Source of the DNA: Massospora cicadina
Taxonomy: Eukaryota; Entomophthoromycota; Entomophthoromycetes; Entomophthorales; Entomophthoraceae
NCBI GenBank assembly: GCA_022478985.1
Contig: JAKSZP010009319.1
Span: 62,001 to 126,000 of the forward strand
Length of the DNA stretch: 64,000 nucleotides
Direction of reading: 5' to 3'
Position numbers and translations under genes: made by a program. Under the pieces are notes generated by a model. That model saw only the letters and a list, made by a program, of their open reading frames with translations, ran no database searches and had not been told where the DNA came from. Positions 44,761 through 56,700 of this stretch are shown in pieces; within the stretch, counting starts at the first letter, position 1, and each line of letters begins with the position of its first letter.

Positions 44761-46100
44761 AAATCTTGGGACCAAAGACTATACTTCCGCCTCCGTCAGC
44801 TTGTGCATCTGATGGAATTCCTTTATATTCTAACAATCAAATTAATATTCCTCCAAAAACTCAAGTTATACTTGATACTGGAGTGCAAGTATTTGTTCCC
44901 GCTGATCATGTATTAGAGATCTTTAGTAACAAAAATCCCTCTCATTTGGAGTCTTTAACCTGCCCTGGTATCACCATCTGGTATCTAAAAAAACCCTGCC
45001 CTGGTATCCTTGATCCCTCTTATGATAGATACATTTTAAACTACTAGCTAATCTCACTTCTTGACATATGTGATTAAATCACAATAACCCCATCGCCTAT
45101 GTGCGGCCTACTCCTGTAAGTGGAAATTTTATCCATCCTAGGATGTGGAGATTTATGTAAATTTGGGCTGGAAGATCCCCTATCATTTCTAGAATTGGCA
45201 TCAAAATTGGGGATTCACTTACTTCAGAACAACAGAATGAAGCTGTGGCTCTGATTGAAGAGTATGCGGATATATTTGTCAAAGGTCCTGGAGATTTTGG
45301 GATAATGAAAGATGTGCAGCATCAGGCGTAAACCAGGGATACTCCCCCTATTTGAGCTTGACATTTCACAAATCTAAAGTTGAGGAGGCTCAGGTCTCAG
45401 TGGAATAAAACAACTCCTAGATTTGGGGCTACAAACGCCTTCTAAGAGTCCATGGGCTTCTCCTTTACTACTCAACCAGAAAAAGGATTGGGGTCGTAGA
45501 GTGGTTATGGACTATCGTCAGCTCAATGCTGTTACCCAAAAATATTATATCTTCTACCTCACCTGATGATTTATTGAGACTATTGTCTGGGTCACAATAC
45601 TTTTCTGCTATAGACCTTGCGAGCGGTTATTAGCAAAATGACCTGGCTCCAAAAGACCGTCAAAAATATGCTTTGATCTCTAGTGAGGGGTTATTTGAGT
45701 TCACTCATATGCCACAGGGGCTTTGTAATGCCCCTGCTACTTTTCAATGAGCCATGGATAGATTGTTTAGAGATTTTGAAACTTTCTTGTGTTTTGGTAT
45801 ACTTAGATGATGTTACTGGTTTCTCTTGCACTTTTAAAGAGCATTTGGCTCATTTAATGTAAGTATTTAGTCAGATGAGTCACGCTTTGCTTAAGCTAAA
45901 ACCATCCAAGTGTGCTTTTTTTAAGACTGAGATGGAATTCTTAGGTCATAAAGTTAATTGCGAGGGGATTTTACCCTTATCTAATAATATACAAGCTATT
46001 TTGGACATGCCTGTTCCTAAAAGCTTGTGTGATATCCAAGTGTTTTTTAGGGATGGTTGGTTATTACTGACAATTCATACCCCATTTTGCAGAAATTGCG
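44761..46100 (+). pseudogene. Element G: linker and reverse transcriptase
   Basis: The linker frame at 44682-45047 contains QVILDTGVQVFVPADHVLEI. The pre-RT block EQQNEAVALIEEYADIFVKG lies at about 45220-45285. RT fingers (SPWASPLLLNQKKD) lie near 45447-45488, motif A FSAIDLASGY near 45600-45630, and MPQGLCNAPATFQ near 45710-45750. The YLDD box is intact (45800-45811). The thumb KLKPSKCAFFKTEMEFLGHK lies at 45892-45950. It ends with PKSLCDIQVFF, the start of the RNase H connection. Stops and frameshifts break the frame. Confidence 0.88.
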
Positions 46101-46620
46101 GAGTATCTAGCTTACCTTTTGTACAAGGAAGTCCCTTTTGTATGGGAAGAATTGCAGCAGCAATCTTTCAATCTGTTGCGCCAAGCCTTAGTTAGTGCAC
46201 CTATCTTATCCCATCCTGATTTTTCCAAACCTTTATCTTATTTACCAATGTCAGTGATATTGCTATTGGAGCTATTATGGATCAACATGATACCAGTCTG
46301 GTTGATCACCCCATCGTGCATTATAGTAAAACCATTTTTAAAGAAGAATGCAATTATAGCATTACCAAGAGAAAATGCTTTGCAGTTTTGTCCGCCATAA
46401 AGCATTTCCACCCTTACCTTTATGGCAAACATTTCACTATTATCATGGATCACGCTTCATTGAAGTGGTTGCAACAAATGAAGGATCCTGATGGATGCTT
46501 AGCTAGATGGGAGTTAAAGATCCATAATTATGATTTTAAAATTAAACATGGCACCGGAGATATTCACTAAAACGCTGATGGACTTTATTAAATGCCTATA
46601 CTAATGTTATTCTCTGCTGA
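46101..46620 (+). pseudogene. Element G: RNase H
   Basis: Frames 46119-46400 and 46277-46570 overlap. They give HPDFSKPLSYLPMSVI (where the TDAS block is eroded), then IVHYSKTIFKEECNYSITKR, KCFAVLSAIKHFHPYLYGKH, FTIIMDHASLKWLQQMKDPD and GCLARWELKIHNYDFKIKHG. The sequence NADGLY that normally ends the domain follows at 46571. The order matches E, F, H and I. Confidence 0.9.
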
Positions 46621-47847
46621 GGAGGATCGCATCTATGACCTGATTGGTAGACCTGAGCTCTGGTACCGTGAATCTAAGGATGTTATACAGAAGCTACAAT
46701 CCCTAACCAAAGATACTTAGGTTAAAGAAGGTTTATTATACAAGAAGTTGGAATCTAAATGGTTGCCCTTTATTTGGTCCTCTGCAAGGACTGATACTAT
46801 TATGGAGGCTCATCAAACTGTAGAGCATGGAGCTGTTGCTAAGACCCTACACTGGTTGAAAACTCATTGTTGTTGGGATAAAATGCTGGAATCTGTACAC
46901 GATGTGTTAAAGACTTGTATCACTTGCCAACAACAGCGTGGTGGAAATCCAATGTATCAACACGAAATTTTGGGACCTTCAGAACCTTTTTCTACTATGA
47001 GTATTGATGTGGTGGGCCCTCTACCTACTGCCACTTATGGACATCGATATATTATACTAGCTATCAACCATTTTACCAAATGGGTTGAAGCTATCTCTGT
47101 TTCCTCAGTCACCACTAAGGCTACTGCATCTTTTCTTTTAAACAACTTTTCACCAAGCATGGTAGCCTGAAAGTTCTATTATCGGATAATGTGACCAACT
47201 TCATTTCTCAGGTGGTATCCAAGCTTAATAAGTCAATGGGTACCTATCAGTCATTTACATCCGCTTATAGTCCTTCTACTAATGGTGTAGTCAAACAAGA
47301 AAATGATACCCTTGTAGCCATTCTTCGAAAGATGGCTTCCAATGACCCTAGTAAATGGAATTTTTATTTGATCAGTGCAATGTTAGCTTATAGGGTTAGA
47401 TACCATTGTATAATTGGAATGTCTCCCTTTAAAGCTTTATATGGTCAGTATTCTATTCTCCCCTCAAGTGTACAACCTATACTTGAGGAGGCTACCCCAC
47501 AAACTACTGATTTAGCTATGAGGGGTCTAGCTGATGAAACCATCCGAGTACAAGCTTTAGCTTTGAGTTCCCTTGCTGCTTCCACCTAAAAAGGGAACAA
47601 GAACCAACGCTAGTTGACCTACGCTACCTGAATATCAAGTCAGGGATCTTGTACTCTTCTATCATCATAGGCTGGGAGGAAGGATTCACAAACTTGACAC
47701 CTTATGGGCTGGTCCTTACCATATTAATTATCATCTGGGTATTGAATACTCCATTGCAGCTGTTGATACTGGTACTGTTACCAATAGAGTGCATAGTAGA
47801 TTTCTTCAAAAATATGTGCCCCCTAGGCAAGATCTTGAGGGGGGCAT
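46621..47847 (+). pseudogene. Element G: integrase
   Basis: HHCC finger at 46800-46945 (EAHQTVEHGAVAKTLHWLKT and LKTCITCQQQ). Core: SIDVVGPLPTATYGHRYIIL (first Asp, about 47000-47060), LLSDNVTNFIS (second Asp, about 47180-47210), and AYSPSTNGVVKQENDTLVA, where the catalytic Glu region reads VKQEN. PFKALYGQYSILPSSVQP begins the C-terminal part, and a GPF-like AGPYHINYHLG follows in another frame near 47710. There is no chromodomain. The frame at 46748-47170 is the longest intact piece. Confidence 0.88.
47837..47847 (+). other. Element G polypurine tract
   Basis: GAGGGGGGCAT just before the 3' LTR. Confidence 0.7.
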
Positions 47848-48406
47848 TTTTGGGAATTCAACTACAATGACTGGTATAACTCAATATTGAGATTCAATAT
47901 CTTGGTCTAATGAGGTTGCAAAATCCATGTCAGAGATATCTGATTCAAGGATAGACCAACGATCAACCCTTCAGAGTTATCAACATTCTCTGAAGGATGA
48001 TGCTAAGTTACCTGACGAGGCAAAATATCATACAAGAAGACCAGTCTCATCAAACAAGAGTCTTATTAAATCTGGCCATCACAAGTATGGTATTAATAAT
48101 CAGCAATATCGGTCATATAACAGGAAAGATCTTACTTCAGGAGTATCCTGTAATCCTCATGAATAACTACTAAATCTACCCCTATAATATCCCTCATTTC
48201 TAACAAATAAAGTACCTCTTTTTTTGTCTCAAGTAGCTTAATTTGGTTTATTCATACAGGATTCTGTATTTCCAATTGGAATCAATTATAGCAACAGAAA
48301 AAGTAACTTCGTTACACTTGTATCCATCTTTGCTAGAGCCACAGAACTAATAATTTCATAACCTTTGTAGCACCTGCTGATCATAATTTCTGCCAAGCTA
48401 ACAATA
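47848..48406 (+). repeat. Element G 3' LTR
   Basis: Partner of 41400-41961. Starts TTTTGGGAATTC (the second base G is changed to T) and ends AACAATA. Confidence 0.88.
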
Positions 48407-48411
48407 CTACT

Positions 48412-49020
48412 CCTACCTCTCTGCGGGATATTTAAGTCTTTATTGGTAAGGTTGGGTATTTATCAGCAATTTATCTTTAAATTTGTTGATATGGCTGAAC
48501 CATTATTCAATCATTACAAATAGAAGTGCTTTTGGGTGTTTTTCATCTCAGGAACAGTCAATAAATTCTCTGCGAACTGCCTTGATTAAGGCACCTGTTC
48601 AAATTCATCCTCAATTTGATAAGCCTTTTATATTACATACCAATGCAAGCAATGTCGCTATTGGGTCTAACTTATCTCAGTGTGATGAGGAGAAGAAGGA
48701 CCATACCATCGCGTATTATAGCAAAACTTTATCCAAAGATGAACGAAATTATAGTGTAACTGAGCAGGAGTGTTTGGCCGTAATTCTAGCAATTGAGCAT
48801 TTCTATCCCTTTTTATATGGTACTCATTTTACTGTCATTAATGACCATTCTTCTTTAAGATAGTTGCAGAATATGAAGGATCCTGGAAGGAGATTGACTT
48901 ATTGGGCCTTAGGATTGTAAACTATGATTTTTACATTGTTCATTGTTCAGGTGCTCAACATCAGAATGCTGATGGGTTGTCCTGACTGCCTATTCTGACT
49001 TTGGAAGTGGAGAAGAAAGA
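48412..49020 (+). pseudogene. Element F: RNase H (after G)
   Basis: Resumes F with TSLRDI and FIGKVGYLSAIYL, the RT-RNase H connection. The frame at 48483-48863 holds KPFILHTNASNVAIGSNLSQ (the TDAS block with Asp read as Asn), TIAYYSKTLSKDERNYSVTE and CLAVILAIEHFYPFLYGTHF. It then meets a stop after NDHSSLR. HQNADGLS follows near 48960. It aligns with the G copy throughout. Confidence 0.9.
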
Positions 49021-50225
49021 ACGACAATATAACCTCATTGGGCAACCTGAGTTGTGGGATTGCAAGTCTTAAGAAGATCGAGCCTATTTAAAATCTATAA
49101 CTAAAGATACTATGATTTGGGAGGGAGCTTTATATAAGAAGGTCAAATACAAGTGGTTACCCTTTTTACATTCAAACTCAAGATTTCAGGCTGTCATGGA
49201 AGAACATGAGCAAATAGGCCACAGTGGGTTGAAGAAAACTCAAGAATGGTTGAAGACCAGATATTATTGGGATAACATGAATAAAAATCATCTGAGAGAC
49301 TATTGACTCAAGTCTTATTTGTAAAAGTCATGAAATTACCAGCCCAACTTATCAACATCAAGTTATCCCCCAACTAAAGCATTTAAAGTGGTAAGCATTG
49401 ATGTGGTAAGTCCCTTTCCTCAGGGATTACATGGTCACCAGTATATTAAAATGGCTGTCGACCATTTAACTAAATGAGTTGAGGCCATCTCTATTGCAAC
49501 TCCCTCAGCAAAAACTACGGCACTATTCTTATACCAACACATAATCTCTCAACATGGGTGTCCCAAGGTCCTTATTTCTGATAATGGGACTCTCTTTACC
49601 TTGCAACTTTTACAGGAATTATTTAAATTATTCAACACTGCCCAACGATTTGTCATAATAAACAATCCCTCCACAAATGGGGCCATCAAACAAGTCGATG
49701 GGACTCTAGTTTTGATTCTAAGAAATATGGATTCTACTGATTCATCTTAGCGGAATTTTTATCTGCCTAGTGCCCTATTTGCATATTGAATAGGCTATCA
49801 TCAAATTATCAAGGTGTCATATTCAAATGCCTATATGGGCGAGACCCCTCAGTCCCTTCTAGTATTCAAGCCATACTGAAGAAAGAGTACCAGAAAATTC
49901 TGATTTAATTTTGAGAAATCTGACAGAAGAGATTATTTGTCTTCAAGCTCAAGCTATGAATGGATTGGAGTAACTTCTAAACGAGAGACTAAAAGAACCA
50001 ATCAACATAAACTCGCTTTACCTGAATACTAAATTGGGGATTATGTTATGTATTACCACTCTTGACCTGGTGAAAAACTAAGTTAGGAACCAACTGGTCT
50101 GGTCCTTATTGAGTTATATTTTGAAGAGGACTAGAATACTCAATTGTTCATGTTGATACCAGCATAGTGATCAATTGTATCCACCCTAGGTTTTAAGAAT
50201 TCACCCTCCTCCACAATCAAATCTT
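49020..50225 (+). pseudogene. Element F: integrase
   Basis: The frame at 49112-49306 carries KWLPFLHSNSRFQAVMEEHE followed by QIGHSGLKKTQEWLKTRYYW, the finger region. Core pieces are VVSIDVVSPFPQG (about 49388-49425), LISDNGTLFT (about 49572-49602, second Asp intact) and NPSTNGAIKQVDGTL (about 49664-49710), where the catalytic Glu reads Lys. The C-terminus runs to about 50200 with many stops. No chromodomain is visible. Confidence 0.83.
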
Positions 50226-50233
50226 AAGGGAAG
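50226..50233 (+). other. Element F polypurine tract
   Basis: AAGGGAAG immediately before TGTCAGGATT. Confidence 0.7.
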
Positions 50234-50578
50234 TGTCAGGATTTCGCCAAATTCTCTTGTCTCTGGAGATTCTACTCCATCAATTCCCCCAGCTTCATCA
50301 GAAGGAGAGCATAATTTATCTCAATCTATCAAGGTTAATAAGAACAATCAGCCTCATCCCAATCAATTGATTGAAGATTTGATCACTCAGCGATTAATTA
50401 GCACTGATAGATTATGAACCAAATCAAAACCTACAAATATCCCATCCTTTCAATAATAAAGATTAGGTCGAATTATAACCTGTTTTTACTTTAGTTTGTC
50501 ACTTTTTTTTGGAGAATCCACTAAAGTAACTTCGAGAGAAAACCTGCCCCATTGGAAGTGCAATATAAAACTTCCAGA
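50234..50578 (+). repeat. Element F 3' LTR
   Basis: 345 bp, partner of 35968-36310, ending CTTCCAGA. Followed by GACAG, the right target duplication. Confidence 0.93.
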
Positions 50579-51780
50579 GACAGGCTACCCTTGAGTGCCA
50601 ATGAGGCAATGGAGAATCAACCAGGAGAACAAAGAGTTATGCACACTTCCATAAGTGTGAAGATTACCCATAACACTGTACTTAAAAATACACCCAAGAA
50701 GAGGTATGCAAACATGAGCCACGAGTGCTGCCTGGATTCTTTGACTCTAGTTACAAGGATGAAGTGACTATCCTCCTGGGGAACACCACCACTCAACCTA
50801 CCTGAATTGAGAAAGGACAAGTTGTGGCATGCGTGAAACTATTCAATTGTGATACCATCGAGTTGGTACACAATGTTGGAGGATTAGGCAAATTGGGACT
50901 TGCTGACGTGACAGAGGAAGAATGGAAAGATTTGGATGACTTACTGGAAGAGTTTGAAGATAATTTAAGCCAAGGACCAAAAGATTATGGTCTGTGTAAA
51001 GGAGATATACACCATATGGATACAGGGTTGGTTATATTTTTCAAATCAAAGCCATACCGCCAATCAAAAATGGAAGAGGAGATCATCACTAAGGAGCTTC
51101 AACAACTTACAGATGCTGGCTCGTTGAGGCCCTCAAAGGGTCCATGGGCATCGCCACTCCTGTTGGTATGCAAGAAAGATGGCTCGCACAGGGTGGTTAT
51201 GGACTACCTTTGCTTGAATGAAATTTTAAAAGCTTCTTATTCTCTCCCAAGAATCGATGACGCCTTGAAACAGTTGTGCGGTTCAAAGTATCTTTTGGCA
51301 ATGAACCTGGATAGTGGGTATTGGAAGATGGAACTGTCACCTGAAGACCAGGACGAGTGCGCCTTGATCATCAGTCAAGGCTTGTATAAACCGATCCAGA
51401 TGCTGCAAGGGCTGTTCAACGCCCCAGTAATCTTTCAACACGCCATGGACTGAATCTTTGGAGAACTGAAGATGATGTGTTCTAATATGTCTGGATGATA
51501 TAACTGTATAAAGTAGAACTTTCAGAGAGCATATTGAGCACCTTCAAGAGGTGTTCACATGATTGAGAAAATTGATCTTAAACTGAAATGGAGCAAGTGT
51601 ACCTTTCTTAAGAAGCAATTTGAGTTCGTGGGACATGAGATCAGTGCACAGGGGATTCGACCTCAAGAAGGAAAGGTGAAAGCAATAACTGAAATTAAGC
51701 ATCCAAAAAGTATGAAAGGATGTCCAGTTGTTCTTAGGCATGATTGGCTACTACAGATAGTTCATCCCGCGGTTTGCAGA
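50579..51780 (+). pseudogene. Element E: reverse transcriptase (after F)
   Basis: The longest retroelement frame in the window is 50824-51453 (209 codons): EEEWKDLDDLLEEFEDNLSQ (pre-RT), fingers GPWASPLLLVCKKDGSHRVV, motif A YLLAMNLDSGYWKMEL (catalytic Asp of AMDL read as Asn), LQGLFNAPVIFQHAMD, then a stop. The YxDD box is CLDD (51488-51499). The thumb frame at 51559-51813 has DLKLKWSKCTFLKKQFEFVG. The stretch 50579-50823 is the linker that continues from 35967. Confidence 0.9.
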
Positions 51781-52330
51781 CTTGGATACTCCCCTGACGT
51801 ACCTACTGAATAAGGACTCTAAGTTTGAGTGTGGACTAGAGCAAGACCAAGACTTTGATGATCTGAAGAAGAAGTTGGTAGAGGCGGTGATCATAACATC
51901 CTGGACTTTAACAAGACCTTCTATTTATACACCAATGCCAGCAGCGTAGGACTTGGTGCGATACTAGCACAACTAGATGAGGAGGGGACTGACTATCCCA
52001 TTGAGTATTATTACAAGGTCTTTACCAAAGCGGAAAGAAACTACACTGTTACAGAGCAGGAATGTCTTGTAGTGATTAGAGAAGTGAAGCACTTCCAGCC
52101 ATACCTATATGGAGATCACTTCAAAGTTGTGATGAATCATGCATCCTTATGCTGGCTCAGGAACATGAAGGATCCTGATGGGAGACTAGCCAAATGGGCT
52201 GTTCAGCTTCAAGGATATGACTTTGAAATTATACACAGGGCCAGAAGCAACCAAATGAATGCAGATGGGCTTTCAAGCTTGCCTGTGTTCCATTTGCATA
52301 TGCAAGAGAGTGTTTGACTTTATGACCTAA
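51781..52330 (+). pseudogene. Element E: RNase H
   Basis: Reads FNKTFYLYTNASSVGLGAIL (TDAS block with Asp as Asn, about 51905-51965), AERNYTVTEQECLVVIREVK and HFQPYLYGDHFKVVMNHASL, then GRLAKWAVQLQGYDFEIIHR and NADGLSSLP (52258-52284). The second half lies in the frame 52072-52317. One frameshift separates the halves. Order and spacing match element G. Confidence 0.9.
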
Positions 52331-53518
52331 TTTAATTATCCAAAGAGGAATGGAAAAAAGAAATCGAAGAAGTCAAGTCAGTTTTAGAAGGTGTTCAAAG
52401 GACATGCAAAGAGTAGATGGAAAACTCCAGAAGTATATTAAAAGGAAATGGTACCCATATGTGCGACCTAGCAATGTAATGGAAGTAATGATGTAGGCAC
52501 ACAAACATGTGGGACATGGAAGATTTCAGAAGACCATAGCCTATCTCAAGGACTGGTTCTATTGGGAGGCTATGACTGACGAGGTGCACCAAGTCTTGGA
52601 GATTGTGTACCATGTGCAAGCTTTAGACCGTTGGAAAAGAAGTTTGAGTTTACACCAATCCCACCATCTGCGCCTTTTCAAAATCTATCTATCGATGTGG
52701 TAGGACCACTACCAAGTGCCTCAAGTGGAAACAAGGTTGTCATAGTAACAATTGACCACTTCACAAAGTAGATTGATGTATCAGCGATCAAGACATACAC
52801 TGCAGGGACCACCGCATGATTCATCTACAATAAGATTATCACAAGACATGGTTGTTATAAGATCTTGCTATTAAATAAAGGGAGGAGCTTCATCTCTGAA
52901 GTAGTGAGAAAACTTATGGACTTAGTAGGAATCAAACAGCTGTTCACTACCCCCTATATACTATCATCATTAGAAGTATGGAACGAGTAAATGGGAAATT
53001 AGCTGAGAATCTCAGGAAGATAGCAGTTAATTACAAGTTAAAGCGGTATATCCTCTTATCATCTGCACTGTTTGCTTACCAACTTAGCCACCCCAGGGTC
53101 ATTGGGATGTCTCCTTTCAGGGCGCTCTACGGGAGAGAAGCCGCCTTACCTACCCTGTTGGCTACAATAATTGCCGCAGATCACAAGAACTTACCCTCTG
53201 GGAACTATCAGCAAGAGTTGGCTGACGAACGTATATGTATACAGCTTGAAGCAGGAAAAAACATCGAGCACAGTATTCCAAAAGGACAGAAATACAGTCA
53301 GAGAAATGCCAAACTGCCAAAATTTGGAGTCAACAATAATGTATTATATTACCACAACTGCGGAAGCCAGCCAGAAAAGCTTCAAGCCATTTGGACTAGT
53401 CCATAGACTGTACTGGCCAAGAGGAGCCATGAATACTCCATCTGAGATGATGCCACCAATATTATGTTTAACAGAGTCCATACAATACACCTCAGATCCT
53501 ACTGTTATTCTTATCTTG
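52331..53518 (+). pseudogene. Element E: integrase
   Basis: The finger region lies at 52495-52640 (HKHVGHGRFQKTIAYLKDWF, with YHVQAL where CxxC is expected). Core: SIDVVGPLPSASSGNK (about 52690-52740), LLLNKGRSFIS (second Asp read as Asn), and VNGKLAENLRKIAVNYKLK following MERVN at 52978, where the catalytic Glu survives. FRALYGREAALPTLLATIIA and the C-terminal region continue to about 53420. Frameshifts are present. No chromodomain is seen. Confidence 0.87.
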
Positions 53519-53528
53519 CAAGGGGCGG
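53519..53528 (+). other. Element E polypurine tract
   Basis: CAAGGGGCGG directly before TGTCATGGATTT. Confidence 0.7.
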
Positions 53529-54566
53529 TGTCATGGATTTAGCGTGCCACAAAATTGGTAAATCCTCAACCTCTAGTAGAATAGAGGAAATTCCAATTGA
53601 AGCGCAAGAATTATTAACATTAAATGAGTATAGCTCCAAATTGGTAATATACCAAATAAAATTGGCCACGAAAAGGGTGATAGCAATAATGTCATGGACA
53701 AAATGACAAACAAATTTAATCATAGAAGAGGAGTAAACCAGTAATGACAAAACTTTAAATATGAGTATTCCCCAAAAAGGAAATATTTGTTTAAGTAAAT
53801 TTTGAGAAGGAAAAGAATGATTTAGGTGCAGAATGGTGCACTGAAAAGGAAAACAATCAAAACGAAAGAAAAATGGCGCCATCAAGCAACCAAAAATTAT
53901 GTCCACTGATGGCAAAGAAAATTTGAACTCCACCAAAGCACACAGGAGCCGTGGAGCCAACGACCCTGATAACACAGGCTCCACACACCATCACAGTTAA
54001 TAAATACAGGAACTTGAGAAAATGAGTACCCAAGAGATAAAGCAATTAAAGAAGAGACTGCACCAAAGTTCCTAAAAAAGATTCAATATTTTCCCAATCC
54101 ACTATTCACTTTATAATTCAATTTATTTTACATCCCAATTTTTTAGTATTTAGTATAAAAATCCTAAGTTTTTATCTATAATAAACAGTCTATTTCACAG
54201 AATCTTAAGTTTGTCCGTTATTTGGTTTTCACTTTAACTGTTTCTAAGTGAAAAGTAGTGACTGCAAGTAACCAGTCTTGAGTACAATACAATTGAAGAC
54301 ACTCTTTTTGAGAAGGACTCCCTGTAAGGTTAGGCTTACAAGGAAAAATGTTGAGATAAGCTCCGTTGGGTCAAGGGAAGATTCCAACGTACACAGGATT
54401 AATTTTAAGGAATACGCACAGTTGGCGTGCGATTGTCAAGTTTACAGATCTCTCAGGAAGTTTAAGCCTAGCTGGTTAGTGTCAGATCTTTGCAACAGAC
54501 TACCCCTTTTGACGCCCCAAGTTCAAAATCCCCAGAGTTAAGCGAGCTGAACCCAAGGCGGAGAGA
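53529..54566 (+). repeat. Element E 3' LTR
   Basis: 1038 bp, partner of 32803-33836, ending GGCGGAGAGA. Followed by TAAGG. Confidence 0.93.
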
Positions 54567-54571
54567 TAAGG

Positions 54572-56700
54572 GTTAGCCAAATCTTGGGTACTACAAGTTA
54601 AAAAGTCCTCCAAAACTTCTTGAATGGCCTTAAATATTCATCCCAATAGCAGCATTTCTTTAACTATCTGCGAGTCTTCTTCAATGTTACGTGTCCCACA
54701 GTTAAATGTCCCTTAAGAATGAATTCAGTTTGGAAAGAAGGGCATATGTAAGAGGACATTTCCCTTTGACTTTCTTATATAGCATTCTTTCGTTAATCTG
54801 AGTTAATTTATTATTATCAATAGCTAAGTTTTAATCTCAGGAGTTTCTAATTTACTTATATCAGGCTGGCCAATTAAATCATATAATCACTCATTTTCAG
54901 GGGTTAAGGTGGCTAATACTGGCATCCTCAAGAGCCCAACAGCATTCTTGGTGGATTGCCCCTGAGCAATGGACAATGGAAAATAGTAATCCTACAATAT
55001 CAACGCCCATCTTGCTAGTATCCCTTCAGGGTCCTTGATTTTTTAAACATCAAATCAAGACATGGTCTGTTATAATGGTGAGTGGGTTTTATTAGGATAT
55101 GGCCAGAGATGGCTTATTGTTAACAAAACATCTATGAACTCACATTTACTAACACTATAGTTACATCTGGCCTTGCTTAAGGTCTTACTGTAATAGTTTA
55201 CTGGATGGACAACTTAGTATTAGTTGTGTTGTGCTAAAGTAGCCCCAACTGCTACATCATTGGCATCAGTGAACATCAGGAATGGCTGGTAAAAACGCGG
55301 GTGAACTGGAATGGGTTTAATTCAAAGGGAAGTCCTCAGCATAACAAAAGCTTGTTCCTGCTCAGGCCTCCACTTAATGGGGACATTCTTCTGCAGAAGA
55401 TAGATGAGTGGTTCATATAGATTGAAGAACCAAGGGATGAATTAAATATAATAGCCCACCATGACTAGAAATACTTGAATGTCCCTGAGGCTCTGGGGCG
55501 TGACATCCTCTTAATGGCTGCAACATTATCTTAATGAGCTGGATTTCATGCTTTGAGACCTCATGCCTGAGAAATTTCGTCTTGGATTGGAAAAAAGAGC
55601 ACTTTGAGGGCTTGAGCTTAAAAAAGGCCTTTTCTGAGACTACTGAAGTTTTCTCAGATATGTTGCAGATGGCTATTAAAAGTTCTTGAAGATAAAGTAA
55701 TGTCATCAAGGTAGATAAGAACACAGGACAGCTTCAAGTCTCCCATGATCCTGTCCATGGCGCGTTAGAAGTTGGAAGGCGCTTTTTTAGAGGCCCTGGG
55801 GCATCAGAGTTGTCTAGAATAGACCCTTATTAGCTATAAGCGTGTACTTGGATCAATATTCAGGTACCAGCTCTACTTTCTAGTATCCTCTGGCAAGATT
55901 TATAGCTGAAAAATATTGAGGCCTAATAAGCAAGCAGAGAAGGTCATTGATCTAGGGCATAGGGTAACTGTCCTTCTCCGTAATGTAGCTGAGCCTCATA
56001 TAGTACATTACCAACCAATGTCTACCATCTTTCTTACAAACTAGCAAAAGGGGAGAGACCCAAGGGCTATGGAAAGACAGCAGCAACCCAACTTCTATAA
56101 CTTTTAGATTTCAACAGCCACCTGAGATCCTTCATTTTTTTTCTAATAGGGATGGGATCAGATTGGTTTAGCATCCCCAGCCTTGACATGGTGTAGGACG
56201 CCATTAATTTTTAAAATCATAGGTGGAGAGTTGAAAAAAGTCAAATTATTCTACTTGTTGAAATCCCAGAAATTATAATTGCTTGCAGGTACTTAGACCC
56301 AGAATCTCAAAAATAATTCAGATGTAAGAGTAGTAACCTCTCGTCAGCTATATAAGATTTTTGGGGAGATTATAAACCATAAGATTATTTAATTATAATA
56401 ATTTTTATTAATAAGAAAATCGGGGATAAAAATCAATCCCTTATTAAAATAATGCCCTCAGTAGTTATGGTACTCTGAGGCTAAAAAGATGAGCGAGGTG
56501 ATTTGGAATAGGCATAGGGTAGCTTGATTTAGATAAATGACATTTCGGCCTATTATAACTTTCAAGAATCTTTTTGCCTTGATAGGGTTTTATTTTTGGA
56601 TGTTGAGTTGACAGCAGGTATGAAAAATCCATATGGTAAGGATCTAACATATATGATCCTATCAGGGATCTTGAGAATATCTTTGTCTTGGCCAATTACC
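54572..56700 (-). pseudogene. Element H: linker, RT, RNase H and integrase start (first part)
   Basis: Minus strand. Upstream frame 56695-56465 may be the protease-RT linker. RT: SPLLLVCKKDG-like fingers near 56050, YLDD box intact at 55702-55713, thumb KLKPSKCSFFQSKTKFL at 55625-55570. RNase H reads LMFTDANDVAVGATLAQHN near 55275-55215 and YYSKTLSKARCNYSV near 55200-55150. The integrase finger follows to 54572, where element E interrupts; the core continues at 32797. No gag, protease active site or 5' LTR is found before 57000, so H is truncated or decayed at its 5' side. Confidence 0.82.

Larger units (their letters stand above)
41400..48406 (+). mobile_element. Ty3/gypsy element G, full length
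   Basis: 7.0-kb element in F. LTRs 41400-41961 (562 bp) and 47848-48406 (559 bp). Flanks CTCAT (41395-41399) and CTACT (48407-48411) match only 3/5. Removing G and one flank copy restores the F frame as MPHPTSLRDI, parallel to MPVPKSLCDI inside G, which supports the boundaries. Order is LTR, PBS, gag with collagen-like tract, protease, RT, RNase H, integrase, PPT, LTR. It is the youngest and best preserved of the stack, yet every long frame has stops. Confidence 0.93.
35968..50578 (+). mobile_element. Ty3/gypsy element F, full length, hosting G and a solo LTR
   Basis: LTRs 35968-36310 and 50234-50578, flanked by GAAAG and GACAG (4/5 match). Its own sequence, after subtracting the solo LTR (38747-39898) and G (41400-48406), is about 6.4 kb. 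Order: LTR, PBS, gag with collagen-like tract, protease, RT, RNase H, integrase, PPT, LTR. It shares LTR ends (TG...GA), one-base spacer and PBS with its host E. Confidence 0.93.
32803..54566 (+). mobile_element. Ty3/gypsy element E, full length, hosting F
   Basis: Plus-strand element between perfect TAAGG duplications, inserted in the integrase of H. LTRs are 1034 bp (32803-33836) and 1038 bp (53529-54566). Its own sequence is 32803-35967 and 50579-54566, about 7.15 kb. Order: LTR, PBS, gag with zinc knuckle, protease, then (after F) RT, RNase H, integrase, PPT, LTR. Unusually the LTRs run TG...GA rather than TG...CA. Confidence 0.95.
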
